DNA from: Caballeronia zhejiangensis
GTDB taxonomy: Bacteria; Pseudomonadota; Gammaproteobacteria; Burkholderiales; Burkholderiaceae
Direction: 5' to 3'
Assembly: GCF_000698575.1 (NCBI RefSeq)
Contig: NZ_JFHD01000018.1
Span: 62,001-126,000 of the forward strand
Length of the DNA stretch: 64,000 bases
Shown here: positions 27,101 to 34,405 of the stretch, piece after piece
How positions within the stretch are numbered: the stretch's first letter is position 1
How the letters are laid out: each line of letters opens with the position of its first letter
The notes under the pieces: generated by a model
The model's input: the letters and a program-made list of their open reading frames with translations, nothing else
Told to the model about the DNA's origin: nothing
Database searches by the model: none
Program-made: the position numbers and the translations under genes

Positions 27101-27692
27101 GCATGTCATTCGTGAGGCTGCGCCAGACCTTCCGATTTTCGTCATAAACCGCCGAGACGATGACGTTATGGCTGTGAATCTGCGGCTCGTTCTCCCGGTT
27201 GGTCTCGTGAAGCACGCTCGCGTAAAGCAGATTGCCCGCGCGCTCCTGCCGATTCCGGCCGTTCTCATCTTTCACGCGAATGATCGATGCATGCTTTTCA
27301 AACCACTGCATTGTCCGTTCGTTCGCGACCAGATGGGCCGCAACAATCCGGTCATCCCTTCCGACGAGGCCGGCGATTGAAACGCTTTTTGGCGGTGCAA
27401 CGGTGAAGTCGATTCCCGGCCGGCGGTTATCGCCTTTGCTGTTTTTCGCAAGGTCGACCACTTCGCCAGTCTCGGGGTTCACTAGCTTTCCGCTCAGGAA
27501 ATTGACGAAGTCCTTCTTCTCGACCGCGTTGCCGCGAATGCCAAGAATTTCGGCGCCTCGCCCCTCCCAGCGGGCGGTTGCCTTTTCGTTGATGTAGTAG
27601 TTGTCCGCCTTCTGCCCGGCGTCCTGATTGAAGGATTTGTCGTGGTATCGCGCAGCGTCGCCGACGCTTTTGATTGGCTCCTTCGAGATCAC
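24150..27692 (-). CDS. traI: MobF conjugative relaxase-helicase (TrwC/TraI type)
   Basis: 1180 residues. The N-terminal HUH relaxase has tyrosines Y16 and Y32-Y33 for strand cleavage, the segment RWEGRGAEILG, GIDFTVAPPKSVS, and metal ligands H162, H173 and H175 (LHET, QIHSHN) with the 11/2 spacing of MobF enzymes. The C-terminal superfamily 1 helicase has Walker A GEAGTGKT at 516-523 and Walker B LIVMDESS. A Lys/Gln-rich tail follows. It nicks oriT and unwinds the transferred strand. GTG start at 27692 just after the previous stop. Gene order RHH protein, unknown, coupling protein, small protein, relaxase resembles trwABC of R388 with insertions; the gene name is by analogy. Confidence 0.93.
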   Translation of the reverse strand: MISKEPIKSVGDAARYHDKSFNQDAGQKADNYYINEKATARWEGRGAEILGIRGNAVEKKDFVNFLSGKLVNPETGEVVDLAKNSKGDNRRPGIDFTVAPPKSVSIAGLVGRDDRIVAAHLVANERTMQWFEKHASIIRVKDENGRNRQERAGNLLYASVLHETNRENEPQIHSHNVIVSAVYDENRKVWRSLTNDMLHNLRAQGDVIYKAELAGALKTLGYELEYATNGVDFEIKGFTREHVDTYSTRATQVRDALLKRGIDPGEASFDARRIAKLDSRAAKQEHPREVLQEIWQETARKAGLDVEAIVQSARDRTPPLTHDRGAGVDRPRADIGRDGSEQSVSRDATDGTEAANAQRSSRGREGVEGEPSLGAMRAVSWAIEHLTEREQSFELADLEIAAVKFSRGMIDDVDAAVQRHIDNHMLVERGTTDDGRLLYTTHRAIDSEMRLAENIQSGRDGGNIILGNESEFDAALKAFEQKKEQKTGKPFKLSGEQINAARNVLMHPDSFQGIQGEAGTGKTAALAMVNDVALAKGWDVIGVATSAAAAKELEASSGMKSSTVAAYFAARDTQIRTIESRLGELRDALDKRENIRDTGALRMESRRLTVKGSDIDFGTSRYSFDHQRGEVFKSPDNLRNAIGAVLTDIAARHRTQPGEAVKERETFGARIQSGAFDLAASLGRRLSTFGQVGTVEAIAARNTLYETRPGPGAELQRELLVKQAELANLRRYGNIEGKKTLIVMDESSLTGAFDTEKISNLAREIGARVVFQGDIKQHGSVAAGRAFEQAQNAGMNVSVLEETRRFVDATAPTQQALLEMKAGNYSRAVEMLDTVTVDQGKLATTVAERYFENLQALEARGVENPKIGVVAITNRDRKAINEAVHAKLAENGLVSGQDFHKPHLDDPKMTGAEQRYAVMLREKKVNVLVYRKTYREIGVENGDVLHVKSYDIEKNRIHAVNAQGKAIEINPQRQDYFSPAVLEGRKFSVGDRIETRAIIRLPAQELQRIDNGTPGVITEIDEQGAKVRWTRTGKESYLKNDDIRFVDHAYAHTSYKEQGATNDREIIAVSVTGAKVFNREAAYVAASRARDNTEIVTEDRDGMLRNAGKEVGKTTAVEFEAATRNAATSQQANAAQKQTNKRDRSATKEQVREVDAHAQPERQTDQDKRQGQEKGKVLEL

Positions 27693-27693
27693 G

Positions 27694-28164
27694 TCAGGTC
27701 CCTCCGGCGCCGTAGAAAGCGCTCGCCGTAAAACCTGTTTCGCCGGTCTGCAGCCTGATCGATACCTTCACCGGCTCATTTACGAGGGTTGCGTGATGCT
27801 CGTAAGCGCCCGGACCAATGACAAGCGTGCGCACGGTCTGGTGGTTCGCCTGCAGGTAGACGCGCAAACTTGGATACAACGCCGTCGGCTCGCTGCTCGC
27901 CAGCGTCAGACCGATCGTCGCAAAACCCTGAGCTGCTGTTATCACGCGCAAATCGGACACGGCGACGTTGGCGATGATCTGGTCGTGCCCAAGAAATTTC
28001 ACCTCGCGGATGCCAGCCAGTTCCGCATCTTGCAGCGCCGGCATGCCGGCATTACCCGAATACCAATCGGCGGCCACTCCGCGGATTTGCGGGAAAAATG
28101 CCCATGCGAGCGCGATGCCGATTACCGCGAACGTGACGGTCCAACGAATGAAAAGCCCTTTCAT
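27694..28164 (-). CDS. membrane-anchored protein between coupling protein and relaxase
   Basis: 156 residues with an N-terminal membrane segment (WTVTFAVIGIALAWAFF), then a soluble, probably periplasmic, beta-rich domain. The ATG at 28164 overlaps the coupling-protein stop (ATGA), and its own stop is next to the relaxase GTG, so all three are co-translated. No family recognised. The position suggests a membrane accessory of the coupling protein. Confidence 0.6.
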   Translation of the reverse strand: MKGLFIRWTVTFAVIGIALAWAFFPQIRGVAADWYSGNAGMPALQDAELAGIREVKFLGHDQIIANVAVSDLRVITAAQGFATIGLTLASSEPTALYPSLRVYLQANHQTVRTLVIGPGAYEHHATLVNEPVKVSIRLQTGETGFTASAFYGAGGT

Positions 28165-30182
28165 CAAAACAGCCCCCCTTCGTCATTGCTGTTCTCGTTG
28201 AGGTCACCATCCGCTCCCTCGGCGAGCGCTTCCTCGTGATGATTCTCTGCTGGCATGATCTCGCCCGTTTCAAGATCGGTCACAACCCATTTGCCGGTCC
28301 GTTCGATCGCGTCTTTCGCTGCGGCAGCTTTTTCCGCTTCGACCCGCTTCGCTTCAGCTTCCGCGCGAACGCTCGCGAGAGCGTCCTGCCCCTCCGCGAC
28401 CACAATTTTGAATCTCGGGTCACGTGGCGGGTCATCCTGACGCGCGGCAAGTCGATTAACGCGAGCCCACGGTCGATACCACGCCGGCAGCCAGTGACGG
28501 TAATTGACGAGTGTCGCGGGATAGTCACCCGGCACCTGAACGTAGGCCATGCAGTTTTTCAGCTTGCCAATCTTGTCGGGCATCACCAGCCATTTTTCCT
28601 GTTGCCCCTGATTCAGCGATCCGCCGTCCCGCCAGTCGCTCACCGCCAGAGCCTGCCCGTTGGAGACGACTTCCATGTCCATCCGGCCGAGGCGTCTTGC
28701 CATGCGATCCCGCATCTCTGGCTCGTTCGCCCGCAGCATTACGGACGTGTTAAAGCAGTTCATCAGCGTCTTCGCCCGTTCATGCCCGATCGACGTGATG
28801 TACTGAGTGTCCGCCTGAATCCCGGTCGCCACGCACACGCCATATTTGCGATGCGTCGCCTGCGTCTCATCAAGCTTGATGTCGCCAAGAACATGCACCT
28901 CGTCGAGGAAGTACCAGTAACGGTCGTAGTGGCAGATCTCGCGTTTGGCGGCGATGATGCCAAAGGAGATCGCAAGCAAAAGCCGGTAAAGCGGTGCGAA
29001 CATCGCTTTGGTGTCGTCCGTGCTAACGATAAAAAATCGCGCATCGTCGTCAGCTTCGAAAAACTGGCGCAACGTCCATTCGCCGTCCTGGACCGCCGCT
29101 ATCCCGTCGAGATAGATCGCGATGGAGCTGATGACACCCTGGCGCTGCCCTTTCGAATCGCCGCCGACCGCCGAACTTGCAACCGACTCCTGAATCAGCA
29201 GTTCGAGCTCATCCTCCGGCATGCTCAAAATAGCCTCTGCGATCGTCCGCGTGTAGACAGCACCGCGTTGGCGTAGCCGCAAAGTCATGACGGAGAACAG
29301 CGCGCGGGCAGCGTCTTCAAAGAACGCACTTGCGCCGTGCACAACTCCTGCCTTCGGCGGCAGAAAGGCGTGCGCCAAGGTGTTTGAGTCGTAGGTGTTC
29401 TGCAGCTCCTTGAAGATAGACCAAGGCACCGAGCCCAGCATGGACGGGTTGAAAAAATAGTCCTTTCCCGGACGGAAGTAGGCTCTGAAATACTCGCCGC
29501 TCTGGTCATAGATGATGCACTTGCGCTTGCGCTGAAAGACCTGCTGCATGAGGTCATGGATAGCCAGCGACTTCCCGGTGCCCTGCGCGCCCATGAACTG
29601 AATACCCTGCATGGGTGCCGATTTCGGCAGAGCGACATCCAGTACAGTGTAGGGACCGGCTTCCTCCTTTCTAACGAGACGCGAAAGCTCTTTCGGCTCG
29701 ACCAGCTCCTCGACCCCATCGACCCGCCTGTTCTCGCGGGCACGCTTGCCGAGACGGCTAAGCGACCACCAGACAGACAGATATCCGAGCAGGCCGCACA
29801 GCATGCTGGAAAGCATGACATAGCCAAAGACGGTCACAGGCCGCGAGATGGAGGTCGTCACACTGCGGTATTGGGCAGCGGTTAGCAACTGCACCGGGTC
29901 CCCACTGGACTTGATCACGGTCAGAATCTGCTCCTGACCCGCGTCGTCCCGGATTCGCCATTTACGGGGCGTGTCCTGTTTGACCAAGTGCGACACGATA
30001 TTGAGCTTGACGATATCGACATCGCGAGGCGAAAGGCATGACATCCAGAGCACAATGGGAACGATCAGCCCGGGGACCGCACCCGCCCACAGCGACATTG
30101 ACACCGCATGGATGGTCAACTTCATCCGGGTCAGAAAGAGCGCACGACCGGCACCCGCGTCGGAAATGATCTTCTCGCTCAT
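28164..30182 (-). CDS. traD: type IV coupling protein (TraD/TrwB/TraG family)
   Basis: 672 residues. Two N-terminal membrane segments (about 31-50 and 117-140) flank a periplasmic loop. The motor domain has Walker A GAQGTGKS at 198-205 and Walker B YWYFLDEVHVLG; the region PWSIFKELQNTYDSNTLA is typical of the all-alpha domain. It links the relaxosome to the mating channel as a hexameric ATPase. The C-terminal tail is acidic, as in TraD proteins that contact the relaxosome. ATGA overlap with the upstream gene. Confidence 0.9.
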   Translation of the reverse strand: MSEKIISDAGAGRALFLTRMKLTIHAVSMSLWAGAVPGLIVPIVLWMSCLSPRDVDIVKLNIVSHLVKQDTPRKWRIRDDAGQEQILTVIKSSGDPVQLLTAAQYRSVTTSISRPVTVFGYVMLSSMLCGLLGYLSVWWSLSRLGKRARENRRVDGVEELVEPKELSRLVRKEEAGPYTVLDVALPKSAPMQGIQFMGAQGTGKSLAIHDLMQQVFQRKRKCIIYDQSGEYFRAYFRPGKDYFFNPSMLGSVPWSIFKELQNTYDSNTLAHAFLPPKAGVVHGASAFFEDAARALFSVMTLRLRQRGAVYTRTIAEAILSMPEDELELLIQESVASSAVGGDSKGQRQGVISSIAIYLDGIAAVQDGEWTLRQFFEADDDARFFIVSTDDTKAMFAPLYRLLLAISFGIIAAKREICHYDRYWYFLDEVHVLGDIKLDETQATHRKYGVCVATGIQADTQYITSIGHERAKTLMNCFNTSVMLRANEPEMRDRMARRLGRMDMEVVSNGQALAVSDWRDGGSLNQGQQEKWLVMPDKIGKLKNCMAYVQVPGDYPATLVNYRHWLPAWYRPWARVNRLAARQDDPPRDPRFKIVVAEGQDALASVRAEAEAKRVEAEKAAAAKDAIERTGKWVVTDLETGEIMPAENHHEEALAEGADGDLNENSNDEGGLF

Positions 30183-30529
30183 GTTGCATTCCCCACATGT
30201 TGCACACCCAGTTCGGACACACTCAACAGCCGATACCCCGCGGCGTCATGCGGCAAAAGGGTAAGCAGGGAATCCGCGCGTGCGCCGAAACTGTCTCGCC
30301 AGCTACGGTCTGGCATACGCAGGAAATCGCACGCCCTGACGCGGCCATCAGGTTCGACAAACACGATCTCGCAGGCACCCGGCAGCTCGTCACCGACCCG
30401 CTTGTATTCGAAGTGAAGCATCGTGCAGGCGCCGTCTTCGGAGGCGTAGGTACGACATGAGGCGTGATACTCGCCTTCCTCCAGCTGCTCTTGACGGTTG
30501 ACGGACTCGATGTCGATAGGAAGAAACAT
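30179..30529 (-). CDS. unknown protein in relaxosome operon
   Basis: 116 residues, soluble, no signal peptide, three cysteines (SCRTYA, GACTML, GACEIV) and a C-terminal Leu-rich stretch (LLTLLPHDAAGYRLLSVSEL). It overlaps the coupling-protein start (ATGA) and starts 4 nt after the RHH gene. Not recognised. Confidence 0.6.
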   Translation of the reverse strand: MFLPIDIESVNRQEQLEEGEYHASCRTYASEDGACTMLHFEYKRVGDELPGACEIVFVEPDGRVRACDFLRMPDRSWRDSFGARADSLLTLLPHDAAGYRLLSVSELGVQHVGNAT

Positions 30530-30533
30530 GGCG

Positions 30534-30914
30534 TCAATCCCCGTTGAAGGTCCCGTTGTCGTATGCGCGGTCGATGAACTTTCCTTGCTTGATCGCTTCC
30601 CGGATATGCCCTCTCACCTGATCCTTCACGCTGTCTGGCATCGTGCTGGCGAGTCCCGGAGGGATTGCGGAGGACGCGAGCGCCCCGGCCGCGAGAATGC
30701 AGAGTTTGGTAACCGCTTCCTGCAGATCTGTTACCTGAGCTTGTAGCGTCTGATTGGTCTCCAACAGGACCTCGTGCATGCGGTCGTAGCCGGAGATTGC
30801 GTCGCGCAGGTAGAGGCGAGCCAGCGTGTTGTGAGTGATCTTGCGCTTCTTCGCCTCCTGTTTTAGATGCTCGTATTCGTCCCATTCAACGCGGAAATGA
30901 ATTGACGGCTTCAC
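30534..30914 (-). CDS. ribbon-helix-helix relaxosome accessory protein (TrwA/TraM-like)
   Basis: 126 residues. The N-terminal 45 residues (KPSIHFRVEWDEYEHLKQEA, then KITHNTLARLYLRDAI) fit a ribbon-helix-helix DNA-binding fold: a beta strand with alternating polar residues followed by two helices. A helical C-terminal part (LLETNQTLQAQVTDLQEAV) suits oligomerisation. Size and position match TrwA of R388, which binds oriT and represses its own operon. GTG start at 30914. The perfect palindrome at 30954-30974 is a likely target. Confidence 0.7.
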   Translation of the reverse strand: MKPSIHFRVEWDEYEHLKQEAKKRKITHNTLARLYLRDAISGYDRMHEVLLETNQTLQAQVTDLQEAVTKLCILAAGALASSAIPPGLASTMPDSVKDQVRGHIREAIKQGKFIDRAYDNGTFNGD

Positions 30915-30953
30915 GGTATCTGGTCTCTCTCGCTTGAGGTTGATTGATCGGCA

Positions 30954-30974
30954 AGTGGTGCAATTTGCACCACT
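30954..30974. promoter_or_regulatory. palindromic operator upstream of RHH gene
   Basis: Ten-base arms AGTGGTGCAA and TTGCACCACT around a single T, perfect, 40 nt upstream of the RHH start. Tight palindromes of this kind are typical targets of RHH autorepressors such as TrwA or TraY. Confidence 0.65.
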
Positions 30975-31089
30975 ATGTATCTCTCTGATTTCATGCGCGA
31001 TTTTACATCTTTATTTCTTTCATGGAAAGAACTGATTATAATTTTTGGTGCGCAAAAAGAACCGCCAAATCATGAGCTTGCGACGGTTT

Positions 31090-31130
31090 TGACGTGTGCA
31101 CGGTACGTGCGTCATGTCTGTGCTTTCTGA
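31090..31130 (+). other. oriT: oriT nic region, R388-like
   Basis: A hairpin (GCAC 31098-31101, GTGC 31107-31110, extended by TGAC 31090-31093 / GTCA 31111-31114) leads straight into TGCGTCATGTCT (31108-31119). The R388 TrwC substrate, as I remember it, is a hairpin followed by GTGCGTATTGTCT with the nick after the last T. Here GTGCGTCATGTCT matches 11 of 13. Predicted nick between 31119 and 31120 on the + strand. The + strand to the right would then enter the recipient first, agreeing with relaxase genes on the left and leading-type genes on the right. Confidence 0.75.
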
Positions 31131-31190
31131 GGGGCGGTTTTGATTTTTCCTGCTGCCTCGGAATACGGGGAAAAGGCATGCCCCTGCAGC

Positions 31191-31271
31191 GTCGGGGGAT
31201 TCCGGGGAATTGATTTTTGGGCGTGAGAAAGCGATGATGCACCGGCGCACGCTACTACGGAATCCCCCGAC
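31191..31271. repeat. 14-bp perfect inverted repeat beside nic
   Basis: GTCGGGGGATTCCG (31191-31204) and CGGAATCCCCCGAC (31258-31271), 53 bp apart. Probably part of oriT or an operator for the rightward gene at 31298. A second pair, AACCGCC/GGCGGTT, flanks the nic hairpin at about 31059 and 31133. Confidence 0.6.
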
Positions 31272-31297
31272 TACAACCTCACTATGGGATGAGCATC

Positions 31298-31624
31298 ATG
31301 AGCAAGCAAGACGTAACTGAGAAGAAACCGCGTGGACGTCGGCCGGCGTTGTCTACCGCTGAGAAAATCGCCGACATGGAGAAGCAACTTGCAGCGCTTA
31401 GGGAACAGGCGAGGCGCGAAGAGAGAGAGAACGTCGAGAAGAACCGTAAGGCGATTTTCGATCTGTTCAAATCCGAGCGACTGGATGTGATCAGCGTCGA
31501 CGAGTGGAAGAAGGTTGTCCCGCAGGTCAAGGCGCTTCTCGGCGTGCAAGCCTCGGGCGAAAGCCCGGCGCGCACGCCGGATAGCGCCAAGGAAGCAAGC
31601 CCAGCGCAGGCGCAGGCGGCTTAG
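31298..31624 (+). CDS. small basic coiled-coil protein next to oriT
   Basis: 108 residues (an ATG at 31289 is also possible). Basic start (KKPRGRRPALSTAEKIADM), a coiled coil (EKQLAALREQARREERENV), then a globular helical segment (RKAIFDLFKSERLDVISVDE) and an Ala/Pro-rich tail. It may bind DNA. Position and divergence from the RHH gene recall stbA of R388, but sequence similarity is not established; a MobC-like accessory is the other option. It is the only clear rightward gene in 31-62 kb, so it would not be expressed from the folded ssDNA promoters. Confidence 0.6.
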   Translation: MSKQDVTEKKPRGRRPALSTAEKIADMEKQLAALREQARREERENVEKNRKAIFDLFKSERLDVISVDEWKKVVPQVKALLGVQASGESPARTPDSAKEASPAQAQAA

Positions 31625-31651
31625 CGCTTTCCACAAATCCACGGCACCGGA

Positions 31652-31730
31652 CGGACGGCCGCGATTGATATAAATCGCAAGAGCCGTCCGCCGCGGGAGT
31701 TTTCCACAACGGGGTTTGTTGTGGAAAACT
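31652..31730. other. two strong hairpins at the oriT end of the leading region
   Basis: The first has outer arms CGGACGGC (31652-31659) / GCCGTCCG (31682-31689) and inner GCGATT/AATCGC. The second has perfect 14-base arms GAGTTTTCCACAAC (31696-31709) / GTTGTGGAAAACTC (31717-31730) with a 7-base loop; the arms contain TTTTCCACA, close to a DnaA box. No gene lies in 31625-32356. A single-strand initiation site or oriT-linked structure is plausible. Confidence 0.5.
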
Positions 31731-32164
31731 CGGTACCGCGGGGTGCGGTGGAGCTTGTGGGAAACGTGCGGTGTAAGAACCGCGGCGGTGAGCGGCGACG
31801 GCGGCCAAGGGCAAGTGTGGGACGATAGTCCCGCGCGACCCCTGGTCGCCGTTTCCATTTTCAGGGGCTTCCTGACCGATGACGAGGGTACGAGTTAATC
31901 GGTTAGGCTGGATTAAGTGAATGCTGGACCGGCACGGGCCAGCACCGGTTCAAATGCGAGAGTCCGGCCAAAATGAGAGCGGCGTTTAGGTCGGCGACGT
32001 CTCCATCAGGATGACGTGCCGTGCGCTAGGCGAAGGGACGCGGAGCGTTCCGTAGCGTGGAGTCGCGAGAGGCGGCATTGCATGGCAATGCGCCGCGAGC
32101 GGCCACTCGTACGGTAGATCCGGCGAGCGGCGCGTGAGCGCCGGTAGCCGGATCGGACGGACCT

Positions 32165-32190
32165 ATTTTGAGCAAGTCATTGCTCAAAAT
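32165..32190. other. 11-bp hairpin in gene-free stretch
   Basis: ATTTTGAGCAA and TTGCTCAAAAT around GTCA, perfect. A second hairpin, GCATTGC/GCAATGC, lies at 32075-32091. The stretch 31731-32356 has no supportable gene and is rich in such stems. Confidence 0.5.
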
Positions 32191-32356
32191 CGCGAGTGCT
32201 GTGCCCGGCGCGGGCGGGGTGGATTCGGCGCGCAGCGCAGAAGCCGGCCCGCCCGCGCCGACCGCGGAAATTGCAGTCACCCCCACCTGTGAATGTTTTT
32301 CGCATGCGCAACTTTGCCCGCCGTGCATCGCACGACGGGTGCGCCTCCGTAGTCCG

Positions 32357-32911
32357 CTATTCGTGATTACCGCAAGGGCAACACCAGGGATCAATCCCCG
32401 TCAGTGAGCACCCTCCGGACTCCTCGATCTCATCCTGCATCGCCTGACATTCCTCCGGCGTGGCGTAGCCCTTGCCCTTGGCAATCTCCAGGGCGAGGTC
32501 TCGGAAGGGCACTTCGAGCGCGTCCAGAAAGTCGTCCACGTTCTGTGAAAACCGCTTTACGAACAGTTCGTATGAGAGTCCGCATCCACGCCTTGCCGTG
32601 TCGGCCATCGCCGTTAGCTCGGAGTCGATACCTTCCCGGGTGCGCCGCTTTTCTCGCCGCTCCCTTACCGCCTCGAACGCCTCGATGTACGCGTTGCGAA
32701 GCGGCTGAACATCGGCGAGAAGTGCCGGACATTGCACATCACAATCGTCACTCCCGGCGACATCACCACAACGCTTTGCGTAGTTGAGCGCCCAGAAAAG
32801 CCGGTCTTTGGCGTCCCTGTCATCGCCAGCAACCACGCTAACGCGGTGCAGCGCCCATTGCGTGCGAGCGTCGAGTGCGGTCGAAAATGTGCTTTTCTGC
32901 GTATCTGTCAT
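32357..32911 (-). CDS. unknown leading-region protein, paralogue of next gene
   Basis: 184 residues. The start STALDARTQWALHRVSVVAG is clearly related to the start of the adjacent gene (FALEARAAWALHVVAVIAG). The C-terminus is Cys-rich (GGCSLTGIDPWCCPCGNHE), perhaps metal binding. Helical and soluble. ATGA overlap with the upstream gene. Last gene of the operon behind repeat copy 1. Function unknown; candidate early-establishment or anti-defence gene by location. Confidence 0.6.
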   Translation of the reverse strand: MTDTQKSTFSTALDARTQWALHRVSVVAGDDRDAKDRLFWALNYAKRCGDVAGSDDCDVQCPALLADVQPLRNAYIEAFEAVRERREKRRTREGIDSELTAMADTARRGCGLSYELFVKRFSQNVDDFLDALEVPFRDLALEIAKGKGYATPEECQAMQDEIEESGGCSLTGIDPWCCPCGNHE

Positions 32912-33204
32912 TGCGTCACCTTGTTAGCGTTGAGGGCGGCCTCGATAAGGTCGTGGATAGTCGGGAGCGCGGCTCTCGCTCGTTCATTCCAACCTGCAGT
33001 CCATTTGCCGACCAGCGCGGGAACGTCCGACACCAGGTTGGGCCTGCTAACACCTTCGGTGTGGCTTGCCCGTCCGCTCTCCATCGCCATAATCTGTGCC
33101 TCGGCGCGGTAAGCGTCCGCGGCCTTCGAATCGCCTGCAATCACTGCGACGACGTGAAGTGCCCATGCGGCGCGAGCTTCAAGCGCAAACGAATAGCTGC
33201 TCAC
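32908..33204 (-). CDS. unknown leading-region protein, paralogue of 32357-32911
   Basis: 98 residues, GTG start with GGGAGG upstream. The N-terminal half shares the ALxAR-x-AWALH-x-V-x-V-x-AGD pattern with the 184-residue product of the following gene, so the pair arose by duplication. No known motif. Co-transcribed with 33215-33415. Confidence 0.6.
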   Translation of the reverse strand: MSSYSFALEARAAWALHVVAVIAGDSKAADAYRAEAQIMAMESGRASHTEGVSRPNLVSDVPALVGKWTAGWNERARAALPTIHDLIEAALNANKVTQ

Positions 33205-33214
33205 GGTGCCTCCC

Positions 33215-33415
33215 TTAAATGGCCATCGGGGACCAGTTACCGGGCGTGTGCTGGTAGAGCGTCACGCGCTTGGGCTGGCCGTCGATCACGGTTTCGAGAC
33301 GCACGGCGCGCACGTCATCCTCCTCACGACGCCAGCGGTACATCACGCGGATTTCTGCGTTCAGGTCGCAGCCGAGAAAGAAAGCTGCGATGCGGCGAAG
33401 AAGATTCGATTTCAT
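33215..33415 (-). CDS. small basic leading-region protein
   Basis: 66 residues, ATG at 33415 with GGAG upstream. A short hydrophobic stretch (IAAFFLGCDL) is followed by a basic, Trp/Tyr-containing segment (IRVMYRWRREEDDVRAVRL). First gene after repeat copy 1 (hairpin edge 105 nt upstream). Not recognised. Confidence 0.5.
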   Translation of the reverse strand: MKSNLLRRIAAFFLGCDLNAEIRVMYRWRREEDDVRAVRLETVIDGQPKRVTLYQHTPGNWSPMAI

Positions 33416-33519
33416 GTGCGCTCCGTTCGGTTTAAGGGGTTCAGGCTGACCGGGACCCTAGATTCCGAGTCCCTTCGTAGGGTTTGTTTTTGCCCGACCG
33501 GCAGCTGCTACCGTGCTGC

Positions 33520-33718
33520 CGCCAGTCCCCTGAGTTCGTCGTCCCGGCGACAAAGGAGCCCGTAGCCGCGAACGGACAAGGGCGTGCCCGGAGGCCGCAT
33601 GCGGAGCGCAGCCGCAGGCGAGCACCGAACGGGCGAGGACACGGCGAAGCGAACCCTTGGCCGGGCGCGGCGGAGGGCTACTGTCGCGAAAAGGGACGGC
33701 GGACTCAGGGGACTGGCG
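33520..33718 (-). promoter_or_regulatory. Frpo-like ssDNA promoter hairpin, copy 1 (divergent)
   Basis: Repeat unit starts at 33445. The + strand arms CGCCAGTCCCCTGAG (33520-33534) and CTCAGGGGACTGGCG (33704-33718) are perfect complements. Both differ from the other copies in matching ways, which is compensatory change. The right arm carries TTGGCC (33657-33662), 16 nt, TACTGT (33679-33684). On folded transferred strand it would fire leftward into 33415. As ordinary duplex DNA the leftward strand lacks a good -10. Confidence 0.7.
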
Positions 33719-33767
33719 ACGGCGTGTCTGCGCGAGAGGGTAAAAACGCCGCGCGGCGAGCGCCCTT

Positions 33768-33953
33768 CATGCGGCCGCAGGCCGCATCACTTCGGGAAGT
33801 TGGATGTCCAGAAGGGACTCGTCCCTTCTGGTCGGCGTCAGCCGAAAGGCAAGCGATGAAAGCCCGAAGGGGCGAGACCCGGGACGGGGCTCGATGACCG
33901 GCTCGCGCAGCGTGCCGGGCACGCCGTAGCGGTTTCCGGGCTCTGCCCGGAAA
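33768..33953. other. cluster of short hairpins after operon end
   Basis: Perfect stems CCAGAAGGGAC/GTCCCTTCTGG (33808-33831) and TTTCCGGGC/GCCCGGAAA (33933-33953), and ATGCGGCC/GGCCGCAT near 33770-33788. They lie between repeat copy 1 and the gene ending at 33983; one probably ends that transcript though no T-run is present. No gene seen. Confidence 0.4.
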
Positions 33954-33982
33954 TGCCCCTGCAGCTGGTGCTATGACTTGAA

Positions 33983-34405
33983 CTACGACGGCCGATACGC
34001 AGCGAAGTGCCGACTGGCCGCTTTCCGCTGCCGAAGCGGGAAGGCGTCGAGATGACGGGCGGCGGACGCAATCGTGGGCATGACGGTATCCCACATTTCC
34101 CGGTCAGGCTCGTCGCCGGCGCAATGTTGCTCGAGGAGGGTATTCAGTAGCCGCACGACCAGGCTGAGGTGAGATCTCGTGTGCGGGTCGATCCTCGACG
34201 CGTCGTCGGCCAGCAGCAACCGCCATGCGCGGACATGCTCGCCAAGCGTCGACCATTGGGAGGCGCGAACCGGCAAAGAAGACCTGACGCGCCCCGACAG
34301 CAGCTCGCCAATGCTCACAGCGATGTGCAGCGCGCCGAGCACACGAATACGGCCGTCGTCGCAATGCGGCGCCTGACGCGACGACTCCATCAGAATGGGT
34401 GACAT
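33983..34405 (-). CDS. unknown protein coupled to PLD nuclease
   Basis: 140 residues, soluble, helical, His/Arg-rich (RSHLSLVVRLLNTLLEQH; RQRKAASRHFAAYRPS). Its ATG lies 16 nt inside the upstream nuclease gene, so the two are translationally coupled. One possibility is an immunity or partner protein for the nuclease, suggested only by the coupling. Not recognised. Confidence 0.5.
   Translation of the reverse strand: MSPILMESSRQAPHCDDGRIRVLGALHIAVSIGELLSGRVRSSLPVRASQWSTLGEHVRAWRLLLADDASRIDPHTRSHLSLVVRLLNTLLEQHCAGDEPDREMWDTVMPTIASAARHLDAFPLRQRKAASRHFAAYRPS

Noticed and set aside
32026..32394. Leftward frame in the hairpin-dense stretch
   Set aside because: Translation follows the inverted repeats and overlaps the end of the 32357 gene; no ribosome site.
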